Positions 42,397-50,389 of a DNA stretch of 52,330 nt are shown here, in pieces (within the stretch, counting starts at the first letter, position 1; every line of letters begins with the position of its first letter). Origin of the DNA: a virus; the IMG/VR virus record IMGVR_UViG_3300020473_000042, positions 1 to 52,330 of that record; one strand, given 5' to 3'. Below the pieces are notes generated by a model. That model saw nothing but the letters and a program-made list of their open reading frames with translations, ran no database searches and was not told where the DNA came from. The position numbers and the translations under genes were made by a program.

Positions 42397-44338
42397 TTGG
42401 CATTAACCCCTTTAACATTTCAGCAAAAATTGCTGCATCGCTCATATCGTTTACTAACTCATCAGGGTCCATATCTTGACTTATGGCAAGCTCCCTGATT
42501 AGGTTTGGTATCTTAATGAACGGTGCTAGCATCGGATTCGCAACTGTCTGGAGTAAAGCTGTTAATCGTTGTGTGCGTACTTCTTTTTGTATTACTGCGC
42601 TGGTTCCTTTAGGTTTAATCTCAAGATCACCTATCTTTTCTGGTGTTCTCTCGTTAAACTGCATGTTCCACTGAAAGAAAGACTCTCCTAGTGGCTTCAG
42701 TAAAAAGTCATCTATGTTCTTTATTACTGTCTTTACACTCAATCCTGCGCTGGACATTAACATGCTTAGTCCAGCAGCAGTACGTCCTGTTCCTGTAACG
42801 CCTGTCTGTCCGTGTACAATAGAGGGTATTCCTGTCTGTTCGTCTGCAAGCTGCCTTGCTTTGTCGAACATCTGTACATTTTCACCAGCAGTGCTAGGAA
42901 ACTTTATGCCGTTAACTGCAGTACCTGTAACACCAGACTGCCTCCTGAATATTTTTCCAGGATATACGTCCATTGTCTGTCCAGGTACAAGCTGAGTTTC
43001 GTCTATATCGAATACAAGATTACCAGCTAATGCTAGGTTATCTATTGCCATACGAATGTGACCATTCATCAGCATCTGGCTATCCTCCATGTTCTCAGCA
43101 ACACCTACACCAAATAGCTGGTAGGGGTTGAGTTCGTATGGAAAAGCCTGATAAGGTATTCTTGCAGGTATAAAAGGGTTAGCTACGAATCTGAGGATTT
43201 CGTTTCCTGAGATCCAGATGTTGACTTGGATTGCGTCACCTTGCTTAACTTCTCTTGGAGCTTCAATACCGATTTCTTCAGCAAACTTCGCATCCATTGT
43301 ACCCCAATACTCAAATATTTCAAAACGCCGTCCTTGATAATTCGGATCATCGTCATTAGCATAGAGAGTAGTTTCATAATACTTTTCTTCGTAATTTGGA
43401 CCACTTTGTAAAACATTTTCTATTGCCTCTTGGTTAAAGAATGGACGATTAGTAAGATCACGTACCTGCTCTCTGTTCATTCTGTGTCGCTGTATCACGT
43501 AATCTGCATCTTCCAGACTTGTAGCACTGGGGTCTGGATAAAAATCCCAACAGCTAACAGCTTCTACTCTAGGTACTGTTCTGTCGATAGGGCTGTATTG
43601 ACCGCCCTCCCAGTTGTGTATTGTTTTGTTATAATTAAACGGACCTTTTACTATTCCAGTTCCAAGCAAAGCACACTCGAATATAGAGTGTCTCAAAACA
43701 GTCACTGCATTAGTGTCTAGTAGCTGATCGTGTATGCAAGTTTCCATGTTTCTTGCTGCTTCTGCTGCTGGACTTATCTGTGGTTCGCCCATACGTGCAG
43801 GGCCAGAAGCCAGATTAGCACCTTCGTACTTGTCTTCTAGTCCTCCAAGTTCTGCTGCTTGCGGTCCTTGCTGCTGTTGCTGCATAGGTGTTGCTTGCAT
43901 AGCTCCTGGAAGTAGCTCCATGCCATCACCTTCAAACCCAACATCATCAGGAGAACCTTCTTGAACTGGAAATGGAGACAGGTGAGCATACTTGTCAATG
44001 CCTTCTGGCATAGGAGTCGCCTGAACAGATATAGGAAACTTATTGTTAGCAAAGAGTATATCTATAATTTGACCGTAAGCTGCTAGAACTTTAGTCTTGG
44101 TTATCTTGACAAAGACTTGACTGCGCTCGTTATCTCTGTACTGAGTTGTCGAGTCGTAGATACCACGATAATTCTTGTACGCTTTAAGCCAGCGTTCTTC
44201 ATCGCTTCTCCTTCCTGTCTCTGCATCAGAAAACCTAGCCTTAACAGATCCTATGACACTGTTATAGTCTTCACGCTTATCGTCTAAATTAATTAGCCCT
44301 TCTGTCTCTTCATCGTCTAGAAAAGATTGATCAGCCAT
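42212..44338 (-). CDS. Portal (head-tail connector) protein (708 aa)
   Basis: The 708-aa protein has portal-type features: an acidic N-terminus, ERSQVFVKITKTKVLAAYGQ, the long central region with CWDFYPDPSATSLEDADYVI, and NPYQLFGVGVAENMEDSQML. TGRTAAGLSMLMSSAGLS near 560 is typical of podovirus portals. It would form the dodecameric DNA channel. The C-terminal tail of about 60 residues is Gly/Thr/Glu-rich low complexity and is encoded over the start of the 81-aa gene. It lies two genes downstream of TerL. Confidence 0.88.
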   Translation of the reverse strand: MADQSFLDDEETEGLINLDDKREDYNSVIGSVKARFSDAETGRRSDEERWLKAYKNYRGIYDSTTQYRDNERSQVFVKITKTKVLAAYGQIIDILFANNKFPISVQATPMPEGIDKYAHLSPFPVQEGSPDDVGFEGDGMELLPGAMQATPMQQQQQGPQAAELGGLEDKYEGANLASGPARMGEPQISPAAEAARNMETCIHDQLLDTNAVTVLRHSIFECALLGTGIVKGPFNYNKTIHNWEGGQYSPIDRTVPRVEAVSCWDFYPDPSATSLEDADYVIQRHRMNREQVRDLTNRPFFNQEAIENVLQSGPNYEEKYYETTLYANDDDPNYQGRRFEIFEYWGTMDAKFAEEIGIEAPREVKQGDAIQVNIWISGNEILRFVANPFIPARIPYQAFPYELNPYQLFGVGVAENMEDSQMLMNGHIRMAIDNLALAGNLVFDIDETQLVPGQTMDVYPGKIFRRQSGVTGTAVNGIKFPSTAGENVQMFDKARQLADEQTGIPSIVHGQTGVTGTGRTAAGLSMLMSSAGLSVKTVIKNIDDFLLKPLGESFFQWNMQFNERTPEKIGDLEIKPKGTSAVIQKEVRTQRLTALLQTVANPMLAPFIKIPNLIRELAISQDMDPDELVNDMSDAAIFAEMLKGLMPNDQQGTGAEAAATSQQPTGMGGTGELPEGTGPNDETAVGGGGIGIGSAPTAGEAGFTGNLN

Positions 44339-44354
44339 GTTTTACTCTCTTTAG

Positions 44355-44591
44355 TTAGCCGTTGATCCCTTGTTGTTTATCAGCAGCCATAATCATAGCA
44401 GCTTGGCCCATATGCTTGTTACCTGATTCTGCAGGAGCATCTTCAGTCAACTTGCCTATGTCTATTTTAGTGCCGAACTCAAGTTTTTCCCTATACAGTG
44501 CAGACTCATTGCAATCGCTAAGTTCGCCTTGTTTTTTCATCTGGCCCATGATGTAACCAGATTTGTATGCTTGTGGATTACCGTATGGCAT
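44355..44591 (-). CDS. Hypothetical protein (78 aa) upstream of portal
   Basis: The 78-aa protein begins MPYGNPQAYKSGYIMGQMKK and contains FGTKIDIGKLTEDAPAESGN. It has the ribosome site GGAGG about 10 nt before the start. No domain is recognised. It lies between the recombinase-like protein and the portal, 16 bp before the portal start. Probably a small head-assembly protein, by position only. Confidence 0.68.
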   Translation of the reverse strand: MPYGNPQAYKSGYIMGQMKKQGELSDCNESALYREKLEFGTKIDIGKLTEDAPAESGNKHMGQAAMIMAADKQQGING

Positions 44592-44626
44592 TGTAATACC
44601 CTCCTTTTGGGTTGTAGTGGTTAAAC

Positions 44627-46990
44627 TTATCTTGTTGTTGGAAATTCTTCAGAAGATTCACCTGTTCTTTCAAAGTAATCTTCGTATTCTTTTATAAAAC
44701 CTGTTCTTTTAGGTTGAAATTTGTCTTCTGTAAGCCCCATAGACACAGCTTCTCTTTCAGCAGTGTCTTGTCTTTTTAAAAAACCTTTCATTTCATCTGC
44801 ATATCGACTTGAAGCTTCTTTTTCTAAAAGCATTAATTCATCTTCTCTTGTTCTTGGTCTGGTAGTGTATTCTTCTTCTGTTGGAAATTCTTCTGCAGTT
44901 GGATCTGCTTTCGCCATGTTTGGGAAATATACTCCTCTGGGTACAGCATATTCAGTGTCTTCTTCAAATTTATCTGGTATTCCTCTTTCTGCTTCCATTC
45001 TTTGTTGCATAGCGTCAAACAGTTCAGGATCTTCTAAATCTTCAATAGGTCTTTCTCCTGCAGGTCCAGCTTCAGCAGCTTGAAAAGCTAACTCAATACC
45101 TGCTTCTCCTAACATTGCTTGAGGGGCAACTGCTGCTAGGGCCAAACCGCCTATTATTCTTTTACCAGCTTTAGATTTTAAAGCTTCTAGAGCCTCTTCA
45201 GATCCATCTTTTGCCAGATCTATTAATTTTCGTAATTTTTTATCAGCATCTTTATTTTTTGCATCTGCTTCGTTTAATATAGCTTGTTTTAGTTCGTCTT
45301 TATCTCCAGTTGCTCTTGCTTCATTTATTTGTCGTGTATTGTCAGCAGGAGGAGTATCTGATTCTATGTCCTCTCCTACAATAGACTGTCCTTTTCTCAG
45401 CCTATCTTTAATTCCTCCTCTGCCTCCCCCTGTCCTTGCACTGGATATAGCACCTCTTCTGACTAACTCATCAAACATGCCTTGAAATTTAGTAGCTAAA
45501 TCAGTTAACTGTCCCTTAAAATTAGCCATTCCCTCTTGAACAGTAGATGCTAAGTTGACAGCCATCCTACTAAAAGCATCGTAGTTAGGCATCTCTGTAA
45601 CGTCAGGTATCTTTCCTTCTGGGTGCGTAAGTCTGTTAGGATGATTTTCGTATCCAGGTTTTATTCCATCTTGTGAAAAAGTGTCTTCCTCAAAACCCAT
45701 ATTTGGAATAAGGCTTAGTGCATCTTGAGTTACTCTGCTTAATGAAGCTAATATTCTTCCAGAAGATAATCCTCTGCTGTCTATTGCTTCTGATACTTCT
45801 CCTACATAGTCTTCTTCGTTAATTCCAAATGCGCTTAAAAAAGCTCTTGGACTGATAAAGTCCGAATACCCTACTAATCTACTTTCTAAAGTTCTTAATG
45901 CTTGTTTTCCAAACTCTATTCTTTCACCAGAATTGATATACTTAGTTGCTTCATCTGTTCTTGCTCTTCCAGTTACCATCTTTCTTTCAATTAAAGTAAA
46001 ATCTCCTACCATAGACTCCATGTTGTTTCTTAAATATTTCATTAAAAAACCAGTTTCTTTAGGTTTAGTTCCTGCTAAATCTTTTTCAACTGTAATTCTG
46101 TGTTCATTTCCTAAATTTCTAGCTATGTCGTCTGCTATGTTATCAGTTATATTTGAACCATACGTACCATGACCTTTTGGAAAAAGTTTTCCATCTTTTT
46201 TTCTTTTAGTGTTAGGAGACTTTTCTCTTTCTTTAATAATCTGATTTAGAATTTCTCTTGAAACGTCACCAAAAATAACTGTAGTTTTGTACCCACCTTT
46301 TGTTTCAGGAATAGATAAAGTACCATTATTTAAGTCTATATCCTCTAAAGCTATTCTTCCCATTTCTTCAAGACGAAGACCTGTTGTATACTTTAATAAA
46401 CCAAACAATTTAGACATTCTGTCTACTTTAGTGTTTTCACTTAAAGATTTTATAAAAGCTTTTTGAAAGTTAGGAGGTAGATTTACAATATCTCTAGATC
46501 TTTTTTCTTGAAGATGAAAATAACTTTCTTTCAACTTACCTAAAGTATTTTGAAGTTTTTGTATTCCGTCTAAACCTGCATAATTACTTATTGACTTAAT
46601 ATAAGAAGCCATATCAGCTTTAGAGTAATTACTAAGACCTTGCTTTTCTAATAGTCCATCAGGCTTAAACAGTGCTTTTATAACACCTGCACTGTTTAGC
46701 TCTTTTAATGTTAAGTCTGAAGCTTGTACCAGCTTACCATCCCCAAGATCTATAGTAGTTTCTCTCAGTTTTGTAAGAACGCCCTTTAAAGCACTTGCTG
46801 CACCTCTTGAATAAGCACCACTTCGATTAGCAGTAGGATAAATCTCATTTCCATCTGCATCAAAAAGATCCTTGACCCCTCTTTCTTTCATACTCTGAAG
46901 AATAGCTTGCTCAAAGTTGCTATCAGGAGATATAGCTGCTTCTTGTGAAATATCTATTTCTGTAAGTAATTCTGTTACTTCGTCTGCCAT
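44627..46990 (-). CDS. Large protein with tyrosine-recombinase-like domain between TerL and portal (787 aa)
   Basis: The N-terminal 180 residues are helical. Residues about 190-360 look like a tyrosine recombinase catalytic domain: TGLRLEEMGRIALEDIDL (R206), IPETKGGYKTTV (K231), LMKYLRNNMESMVG (R321) and MVTGRARTDEATKYINS (candidate nucleophile Y351). The His of HxxR is Lys318 and the second His is Arg342, so the active site is incomplete. The C-terminal 400 residues are acidic and helical with one hydrophobic segment (IIGGLALAAVAPQAMLG) and EEFPT repeated near the end. Size and position suggest a virion or head-assembly protein; recombination activity is uncertain. It overlaps TerL by 1 nt. 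Confidence 0.7.
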   Translation of the reverse strand: MADEVTELLTEIDISQEAAISPDSNFEQAILQSMKERGVKDLFDADGNEIYPTANRSGAYSRGAASALKGVLTKLRETTIDLGDGKLVQASDLTLKELNSAGVIKALFKPDGLLEKQGLSNYSKADMASYIKSISNYAGLDGIQKLQNTLGKLKESYFHLQEKRSRDIVNLPPNFQKAFIKSLSENTKVDRMSKLFGLLKYTTGLRLEEMGRIALEDIDLNNGTLSIPETKGGYKTTVIFGDVSREILNQIIKEREKSPNTKRKKDGKLFPKGHGTYGSNITDNIADDIARNLGNEHRITVEKDLAGTKPKETGFLMKYLRNNMESMVGDFTLIERKMVTGRARTDEATKYINSGERIEFGKQALRTLESRLVGYSDFISPRAFLSAFGINEEDYVGEVSEAIDSRGLSSGRILASLSRVTQDALSLIPNMGFEEDTFSQDGIKPGYENHPNRLTHPEGKIPDVTEMPNYDAFSRMAVNLASTVQEGMANFKGQLTDLATKFQGMFDELVRRGAISSARTGGGRGGIKDRLRKGQSIVGEDIESDTPPADNTRQINEARATGDKDELKQAILNEADAKNKDADKKLRKLIDLAKDGSEEALEALKSKAGKRIIGGLALAAVAPQAMLGEAGIELAFQAAEAGPAGERPIEDLEDPELFDAMQQRMEAERGIPDKFEEDTEYAVPRGVYFPNMAKADPTAEEFPTEEEYTTRPRTREDELMLLEKEASSRYADEMKGFLKRQDTAEREAVSMGLTEDKFQPKRTGFIKEYEDYFERTGESSEEFPTTR

Positions 46991-48633
46991 TAGTATCCAA
47001 ATACGCTATCTGCTGGTTGAAATGTATCTTTCTTTATCTGGTTAAATATGCTGTTCTGTGGTAAACCTGTTGGTCTAGTCATGCACATATATCTTAAAGC
47101 ATCGTAGGCGTGATCATCAGACTTGGTGTCTACATCCTCACTGTTAGTCTTAGACAAGGGTATCGTAGGTAGAGTCCTTATTAGGTTTGTACAGGTAGAG
47201 AATATCTTTAGTTTTGGTTCGTCTGTACGCTCGTCTATGGCTAATCTTCTGTGTAGCTCTATTTTTCCAGGTATTCTGTTTTTATCTGCTGGTATCCAAC
47301 GTACACCGTTGCGTATCATTGACTCAGCTATGCTCGGCCCTGTACCGTGTTTAGACCAACAAGCCCCATCCAGAACAGAAATCTGCATCAGGGGATCATT
47401 TTCCTCTAATGCGTTGATTATTCTTGCCAGAGTTTCGCCTGTGTATCCCTTGTCGTATAGTTCCCTGTATATAAAGATGTTTCCATCCCAATCTACAGCA
47501 CCCCAAAGTACGCAACTAGGACTACTATAGCCATAATCGGCTGCTCGTAGTCTAGGCCAGTTATATGGTACTTCAAACGGTTCAACGACATGTACAGACC
47601 TGTCAAACTCTGAGAATGCTGCACCATCTGCAACATCCCAATCCCCTTCTAGAAGTCTCCTGCGTTCTACTTCTGGCAGGGAAAGCAACATGGCTTCGTA
47701 TTCGCCACTTTCCATCAAAAACGGATTATCTGTTAACCTTGCAGGTATAAACCGCCTTTGGTACAGTGGTTCATCAGCGTGTTCTGGGTGATTAGGCCCA
47801 TAACGTAATACTTTACCACTGTCAATGTCTGTAGCCCAGAATGGTTCGTTAGGAATTGCAGGGTCTACAAACATTTTCTTTAACCACCAACCCCCTACGC
47901 CTCCAGGATTGGCAGAAGCTCTCATATACGTCTGGATCTCTGGATCAGTAGTACGTAGACGAGATCTAAGGTAGTTCCAGACATACGGCGTTGGGTATTG
48001 ACCTAACTCATCTACACCGATCCAAGTAAAACTCTGTCCTTGATACCTTGTAACGTCATTATCCTTGTCAACATAACTGAATAACGCTGTAGCACCGCTA
48101 GGAAACGACCAAGTATTCTTGGATTCTCGAAATACTGCACCTGGAAATGCCTTTGGATACAGCTTTCTTGACTGATCTACTAATTCTGTCAGTTCTGCCA
48201 GCGTCCTTCTCAGTAGTAACGCCCTGTGATTACCGTTAGAGGCGTAGCGTAGAAGGTCTACCAGCATTGCAAATGACTTACCGCCACCTGCTGCACCACC
48301 ATATAATACTTCTTTTTCTGGTGCTGCCAAGAAGTCAACCTGTGGACCCTTATTGGGTCTGAATACGACTTCTGTGTTCTCTTCTATTGATTCTCTTATA
48401 TCTTTAGGCAGTGAATCAATAAATTCTTTTGTTGTTGCTCCACCAGAACCAGCTAATTTCTGCCCATTCTTCTGTCTGGCGTGTGTTTCTTGTATGGTAT
48501 TGAGCTTTTTCTCTATAGAACGCTGCTTGTCTTTAGCTGCTTTTAGCTCTTTTCTTACTTCTCTCTTTCTCTTTTCTGTCCTTGAAAGATTATAACGCCC
48601 CTTTTCTCCAGGCTTCAGCTTTGGTCTTGCCAT
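46990..48633 (-). CDS. Terminase large subunit
   Basis: This 547-aa packaging motor has Walker A GGAAGGGKS (112-120), Walker B WIGVDE (204-209) and a C-terminal nuclease domain starting near RLRAADYGYSSPSCVL. A lysine-rich N-terminal extension of about 90 residues precedes the ATPase. It pumps phage DNA through the portal encoded at 42212 and cuts concatemers. It follows TerS and two small genes in the late operon, and its stop overlaps the next start. Confidence 0.94.
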   Translation of the reverse strand: MARPKLKPGEKGRYNLSRTEKRKREVRKELKAAKDKQRSIEKKLNTIQETHARQKNGQKLAGSGGATTKEFIDSLPKDIRESIEENTEVVFRPNKGPQVDFLAAPEKEVLYGGAAGGGKSFAMLVDLLRYASNGNHRALLLRRTLAELTELVDQSRKLYPKAFPGAVFRESKNTWSFPSGATALFSYVDKDNDVTRYQGQSFTWIGVDELGQYPTPYVWNYLRSRLRTTDPEIQTYMRASANPGGVGGWWLKKMFVDPAIPNEPFWATDIDSGKVLRYGPNHPEHADEPLYQRRFIPARLTDNPFLMESGEYEAMLLSLPEVERRRLLEGDWDVADGAAFSEFDRSVHVVEPFEVPYNWPRLRAADYGYSSPSCVLWGAVDWDGNIFIYRELYDKGYTGETLARIINALEENDPLMQISVLDGACWSKHGTGPSIAESMIRNGVRWIPADKNRIPGKIELHRRLAIDERTDEPKLKIFSTCTNLIRTLPTIPLSKTNSEDVDTKSDDHAYDALRYMCMTRPTGLPQNSIFNQIKKDTFQPADSVFGY

Positions 48634-48634
48634 A

Positions 48635-48814
48635 CTATCCTAAATTACCTTTAGGCTTTCTTATAGCGTTAGCGTAGTTTTTCTTTCCCTGAAACTTAAT
48701 CTTGTTTTTGTTACGTTCTATTTTCTTCTCCAACTCACGATTAAAAAGACGCTCTATTATCTTTTTTTCATTCTGTCTTTGATGAAATTCTAAACTTCTA
48801 TTAAAATCAACCAT
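48635..48814 (-). CDS. Small basic helical protein (59 aa)
   Basis: This 59-codon frame begins MVDFNRSLEFHQRQNEKKII and is followed by a very basic helix (RELEKKIERNKNKIKFQGK). It starts two bases after the 100-aa gene's stop and ends one base before TerL, filling the gap exactly. The composition suggests a nucleic-acid-binding helix, possibly a packaging accessory. Function unknown. Confidence 0.65.
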   Translation of the reverse strand: MVDFNRSLEFHQRQNEKKIIERLFNRELEKKIERNKNKIKFQGKKNYANAIRKPKGNLG

Positions 48815-48816
48815 AT

Positions 48817-49119
48817 CTATGAATCCACAAACTTTGCCTTACGAACACCACCGCCATATGCGTATTTCTTGACGTAACCACCGCCAGCTTTGCTAATTTG
48901 TAGCTGCTGCCTACGTGCTTCATCTAGAATTTTTTGTAATGAATCTGCACTCATTTCATTTACACTTCTAGGTACAGGAATATTTAATTGGTTCATCCTA
49001 GAGACTATATCTGCTTTTCTTGCTGTCTCGTGATTATATATTCCTTTTCCTTGTGACATTCTTTCCAGTATTTCTGCTTCAGTATCTGGATCTATAACTT
49101 CACTAGCTTTGTCTGCCAT
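48817..49119 (-). CDS. Hypothetical protein with C-terminal Gly/Tyr motif (100 aa)
   Basis: The 100-aa protein begins MADKASEVIDPDTEAEILER. A helical body (ARKADIVSRMNQLNIPVPRS) leads to the end AGGGYVKKYAYGGGVRKAKF. The Gly-Gly-aromatic-Val repeats resemble the KGGFV motifs of the 1033-aa virion protein. It is coupled by a 1-nt overlap to TerS and precedes the 59-aa gene. Unknown; packaging or virion role by position. Confidence 0.68.
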   Translation of the reverse strand: MADKASEVIDPDTEAEILERMSQGKGIYNHETARKADIVSRMNQLNIPVPRSVNEMSADSLQKILDEARRQQLQISKAGGGYVKKYAYGGGVRKAKFVDS

Positions 49120-49538
49120 TACTCTGTCTCCTGATCTATAACGATCTCTTTTGGTTTATCTTTGGAGGGTAACATTACAATGCCATGCATTATCTGTCCC
49201 TCTACTTCTACTTGCTGTTTCTTTCCAAGACCAACCCTGTCAAGAACAGACTCTGCTGTTTTGATACGCATATCCATCTGGTTCAATGGCGTTGTACCGT
49301 CAGCATCTAAACCTTCTAATATTCTGTTAGCAGCCTTAACAGAGTTTGTTGCAAGCATACTTCTAGTGCGATCTATAATCTCGTCACGTAAAGAACGTGT
49401 TAACCAAGATCTAGATTGTTCTTTGTATCCTGCAGCAACAACGGCTTTCTTGACATGTCCCCCATTCGAGATGAGTTCTTCAAGAAAGCGTTCTTGTTTT
49501 TCTGTTAATTTTCGTTTCTGTGTGGCTGGCAAGCTCAT
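49119..49538 (-). CDS. Terminase small subunit
   Basis: The 139-aa protein has the N-terminal helix-turn-helix pattern of phage small terminases: KLTEKQERFLEELISNGGHV, then KKAVVAAGYKEQSRSW. A helical oligomerisation part (AANRILEGLDADG and IKTAESVLDRVGL) and a charged tail follow. It would recognise the packaging site and load TerL. It is the first sizeable gene of the leftward late operon; the structured inverted repeat at 49701-49816 lies 160 bp upstream. Confidence 0.85.
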   Translation of the reverse strand: MSLPATQKRKLTEKQERFLEELISNGGHVKKAVVAAGYKEQSRSWLTRSLRDEIIDRTRSMLATNSVKAANRILEGLDADGTTPLNQMDMRIKTAESVLDRVGLGKKQQVEVEGQIMHGIVMLPSKDKPKEIVIDQETE

Positions 49539-49632
49539 TCTTTAGTTTCTTTATTTTTTCATTTACTACTATTTGGTATTTTAATCTTGGAAAATGTATA
49601 TGTTCTGTCAGTTTGTTTAACACTTGCTCCAT
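49480..49632 (-). CDS. Possible first gene of late operon (50 aa), overlaps TerS start
   Basis: This 50-codon frame begins MEQVLNKLTEHIHFPRLKYQ, with GGGAG about 4 nt before the ATG. The product is basic and helical (VVNEKIKKLKNELASHTETK). It overlaps the TerS start by 59 nt in another frame. The ribosome site and position just after the leader support translation; the overlap and small size lower confidence. It could act as a coupling leader peptide for TerS. Confidence 0.4.
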   Translation of the reverse strand: MEQVLNKLTEHIHFPRLKYQIVVNEKIKKLKNELASHTETKINRKTRTLS

Positions 49633-49700
49633 TTTCTCCCACAAACAGAAGCGTACCCTCCCTGTTCGCTGTATATTGTACTCACTTTGTTAAAGTTAAG

Positions 49701-49816
49701 TTTGCGTAGGCAATGCGCTCGTTCCCTCTAGCGTGTAACGGAGTTACGTCTTACGAACTGCGTACTCTAACGTTTAATGATAAAAAGGAAGTCCCTGCGT
49801 CTGTTGCCTACGCAAA
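49701..49816. repeat. 13-bp perfect inverted repeat closing a structured 116-nt element
   Basis: TTTGCGTAGGCAA (49701-49713) is the exact reverse complement of TTGCCTACGCAAA (49804-49816). The 90 nt between hold further short pairings: CGCT/AGCG, GTAAC-gga-GTTAC and GAGTTACG/CGTACTC, the last two mutually exclusive. It lies in the untranslated leader of the late operon, downstream of the consensus promoter at 49920-49947 and upstream of TerS. Candidates are a packaging (pac/cos) recognition element or a structured leader RNA. It does not fold as a tRNA. Confidence 0.6.
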
Positions 49817-49919
49817 ACACTCTAAAACCATGAAGTGTGGATTATAAGTTCGTCCTTCAATATAATAATATTGTACTTGGTTGAATCTGAACTATAATTT
49901 TATCCACTGTTAATATTAC

Positions 49920-49947
49920 ATTATAGTGCTGTAGAACGTTTTGTCAA
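49920..49947 (-). promoter_or_regulatory. Consensus sigma-70 promoter of the late operon
   Basis: On the minus strand TTGACA (49947-49942), a 16-bp spacer and TATAAT (49925-49920) are both perfect consensus hexamers. Transcription would begin near 49913 and run leftward through the structured leader into TerS. It is the strongest candidate for the start of the roughly 38-kb late operon. Confidence 0.75.
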
Positions 49948-49967
49948 GTAAAAAATTAAAATAATGC

Positions 49968-49995
49968 TTGACAGATTGCTCAGAAGTATTATAAT
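49968..49995 (+). promoter_or_regulatory. Consensus sigma-70 promoter pointing rightward, no gene downstream
   Basis: TTGACA (49968-49973), a 16-bp spacer and TATAAT (49990-49995) are perfect hexamers. Transcription would start near 50002, inside GGTGT-ATA-ACACC (49996-50008), which looks like an operator. A second inverted repeat, TATAGTA/TACTATA, is at 50018-50039. All genes to the right are on the minus strand, so the product would be a short non-coding or antisense RNA. Confidence 0.65.
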
Positions 49996-50024
49996 GGTGT
50001 ATAACACCTACGGGCGGTATAGTA

Positions 50025-50053
50025 TGTATATGTACTATATTGTTTATTGTCAA
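50025..50053 (-). promoter_or_regulatory. Second leftward sigma-70-type promoter
   Basis: On the minus strand TTGACA (50053-50048), a 17-bp spacer and TATACA (50030-50025). It lies within the first 50 nt of the rightward transcript and would fire into the same late leader as the promoter at 49920-49947. It overlaps the TATAGTA/TACTATA inverted repeat, so it may be regulated by whatever binds there. Confidence 0.5.
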
Positions 50054-50127
50054 GAAATAGCCCATTATAACCTAAAAAACCCAAAAAAAATAAAAAATAT
50101 GGCAGCAGTGTATATAGAGTTATACCT

Positions 50128-50153
50128 ACCCCCTAGTGGCCCATGCGTGGGGT
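50128..50153 (+). terminator. Hairpin candidate ending the rightward short transcript
   Basis: ACCCC (50128-50132) pairs with GGGGT (50149-50153) across a 16-nt loop, followed by TGCTCTTTTG. The stem sequence resembles the terminator at 11786-11828. It would end an RNA of about 150 nt from the promoter at 49968. The T-run is short, so this is tentative. Confidence 0.35.
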
Positions 50154-50336
50154 TGCTCTTTTGTTCCGCACATCTTCTCGCAGAGGAATTGTATTGGTCT
50201 AAATAGTTGTGTAAGGGTTAAATATACGCCCTTGTGATAAAGTTCTCTCGTCACACGTACACACACGTGTTGAATACTATCTGACAATTTTATTTGCTGT
50301 GTTGAGCGCAGGGTGGCGTGTCCATTTAGACAAAGA

Positions 50337-50373
50337 AATAACCCAGACTATCCAGTGGACAGAATGGGTTATT
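50337..50373 (-). terminator. Inverted repeat terminator after the 29-aa peptide
   Basis: AATAACCCA (50337-50345) and TGGGTTATT (50365-50373) are perfect 9-bp inverted repeats with a 19-nt loop. Reading leftward, the second arm is followed by TCTTTG, giving a T-rich end. It lies 17 bp beyond the stop of the 29-aa peptide gene. It probably ends the leftward small-gene operon before the regulatory gap. Confidence 0.5.
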
Positions 50374-50389
50374 GTGTTATCAGCCTAGT

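Noticed and set aside
44627-46990. Reading the recombinase-like gene as a normal integrase making this a temperate phage
   Set aside because: Two catalytic histidines are missing, no repressor, excisionase or tRNA/attachment site is visible, and the gene is fused into a large morphogenesis protein.
49701-49816. Structured inverted repeat as a tRNA or tmRNA
   Set aside because: No cloverleaf with acceptor, D and T arms and no CCA-type or T-loop sequence; the 13-bp closing stem is too long.
49964-50206. 80-codon plus-strand frame downstream of the rightward consensus promoter
   Set aside because: The ATG lies upstream of the predicted transcript start, there is no ribosome site, and the Tyr-rich, mixed composition looks random. 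A non-coding RNA is more likely.
50251-50270. ACACGT/ACGTGT inverted repeat in the regulatory gap
   Set aside because: Only 6-bp arms in a CA-rich simple-sequence stretch; too weak to call an operator or terminator.
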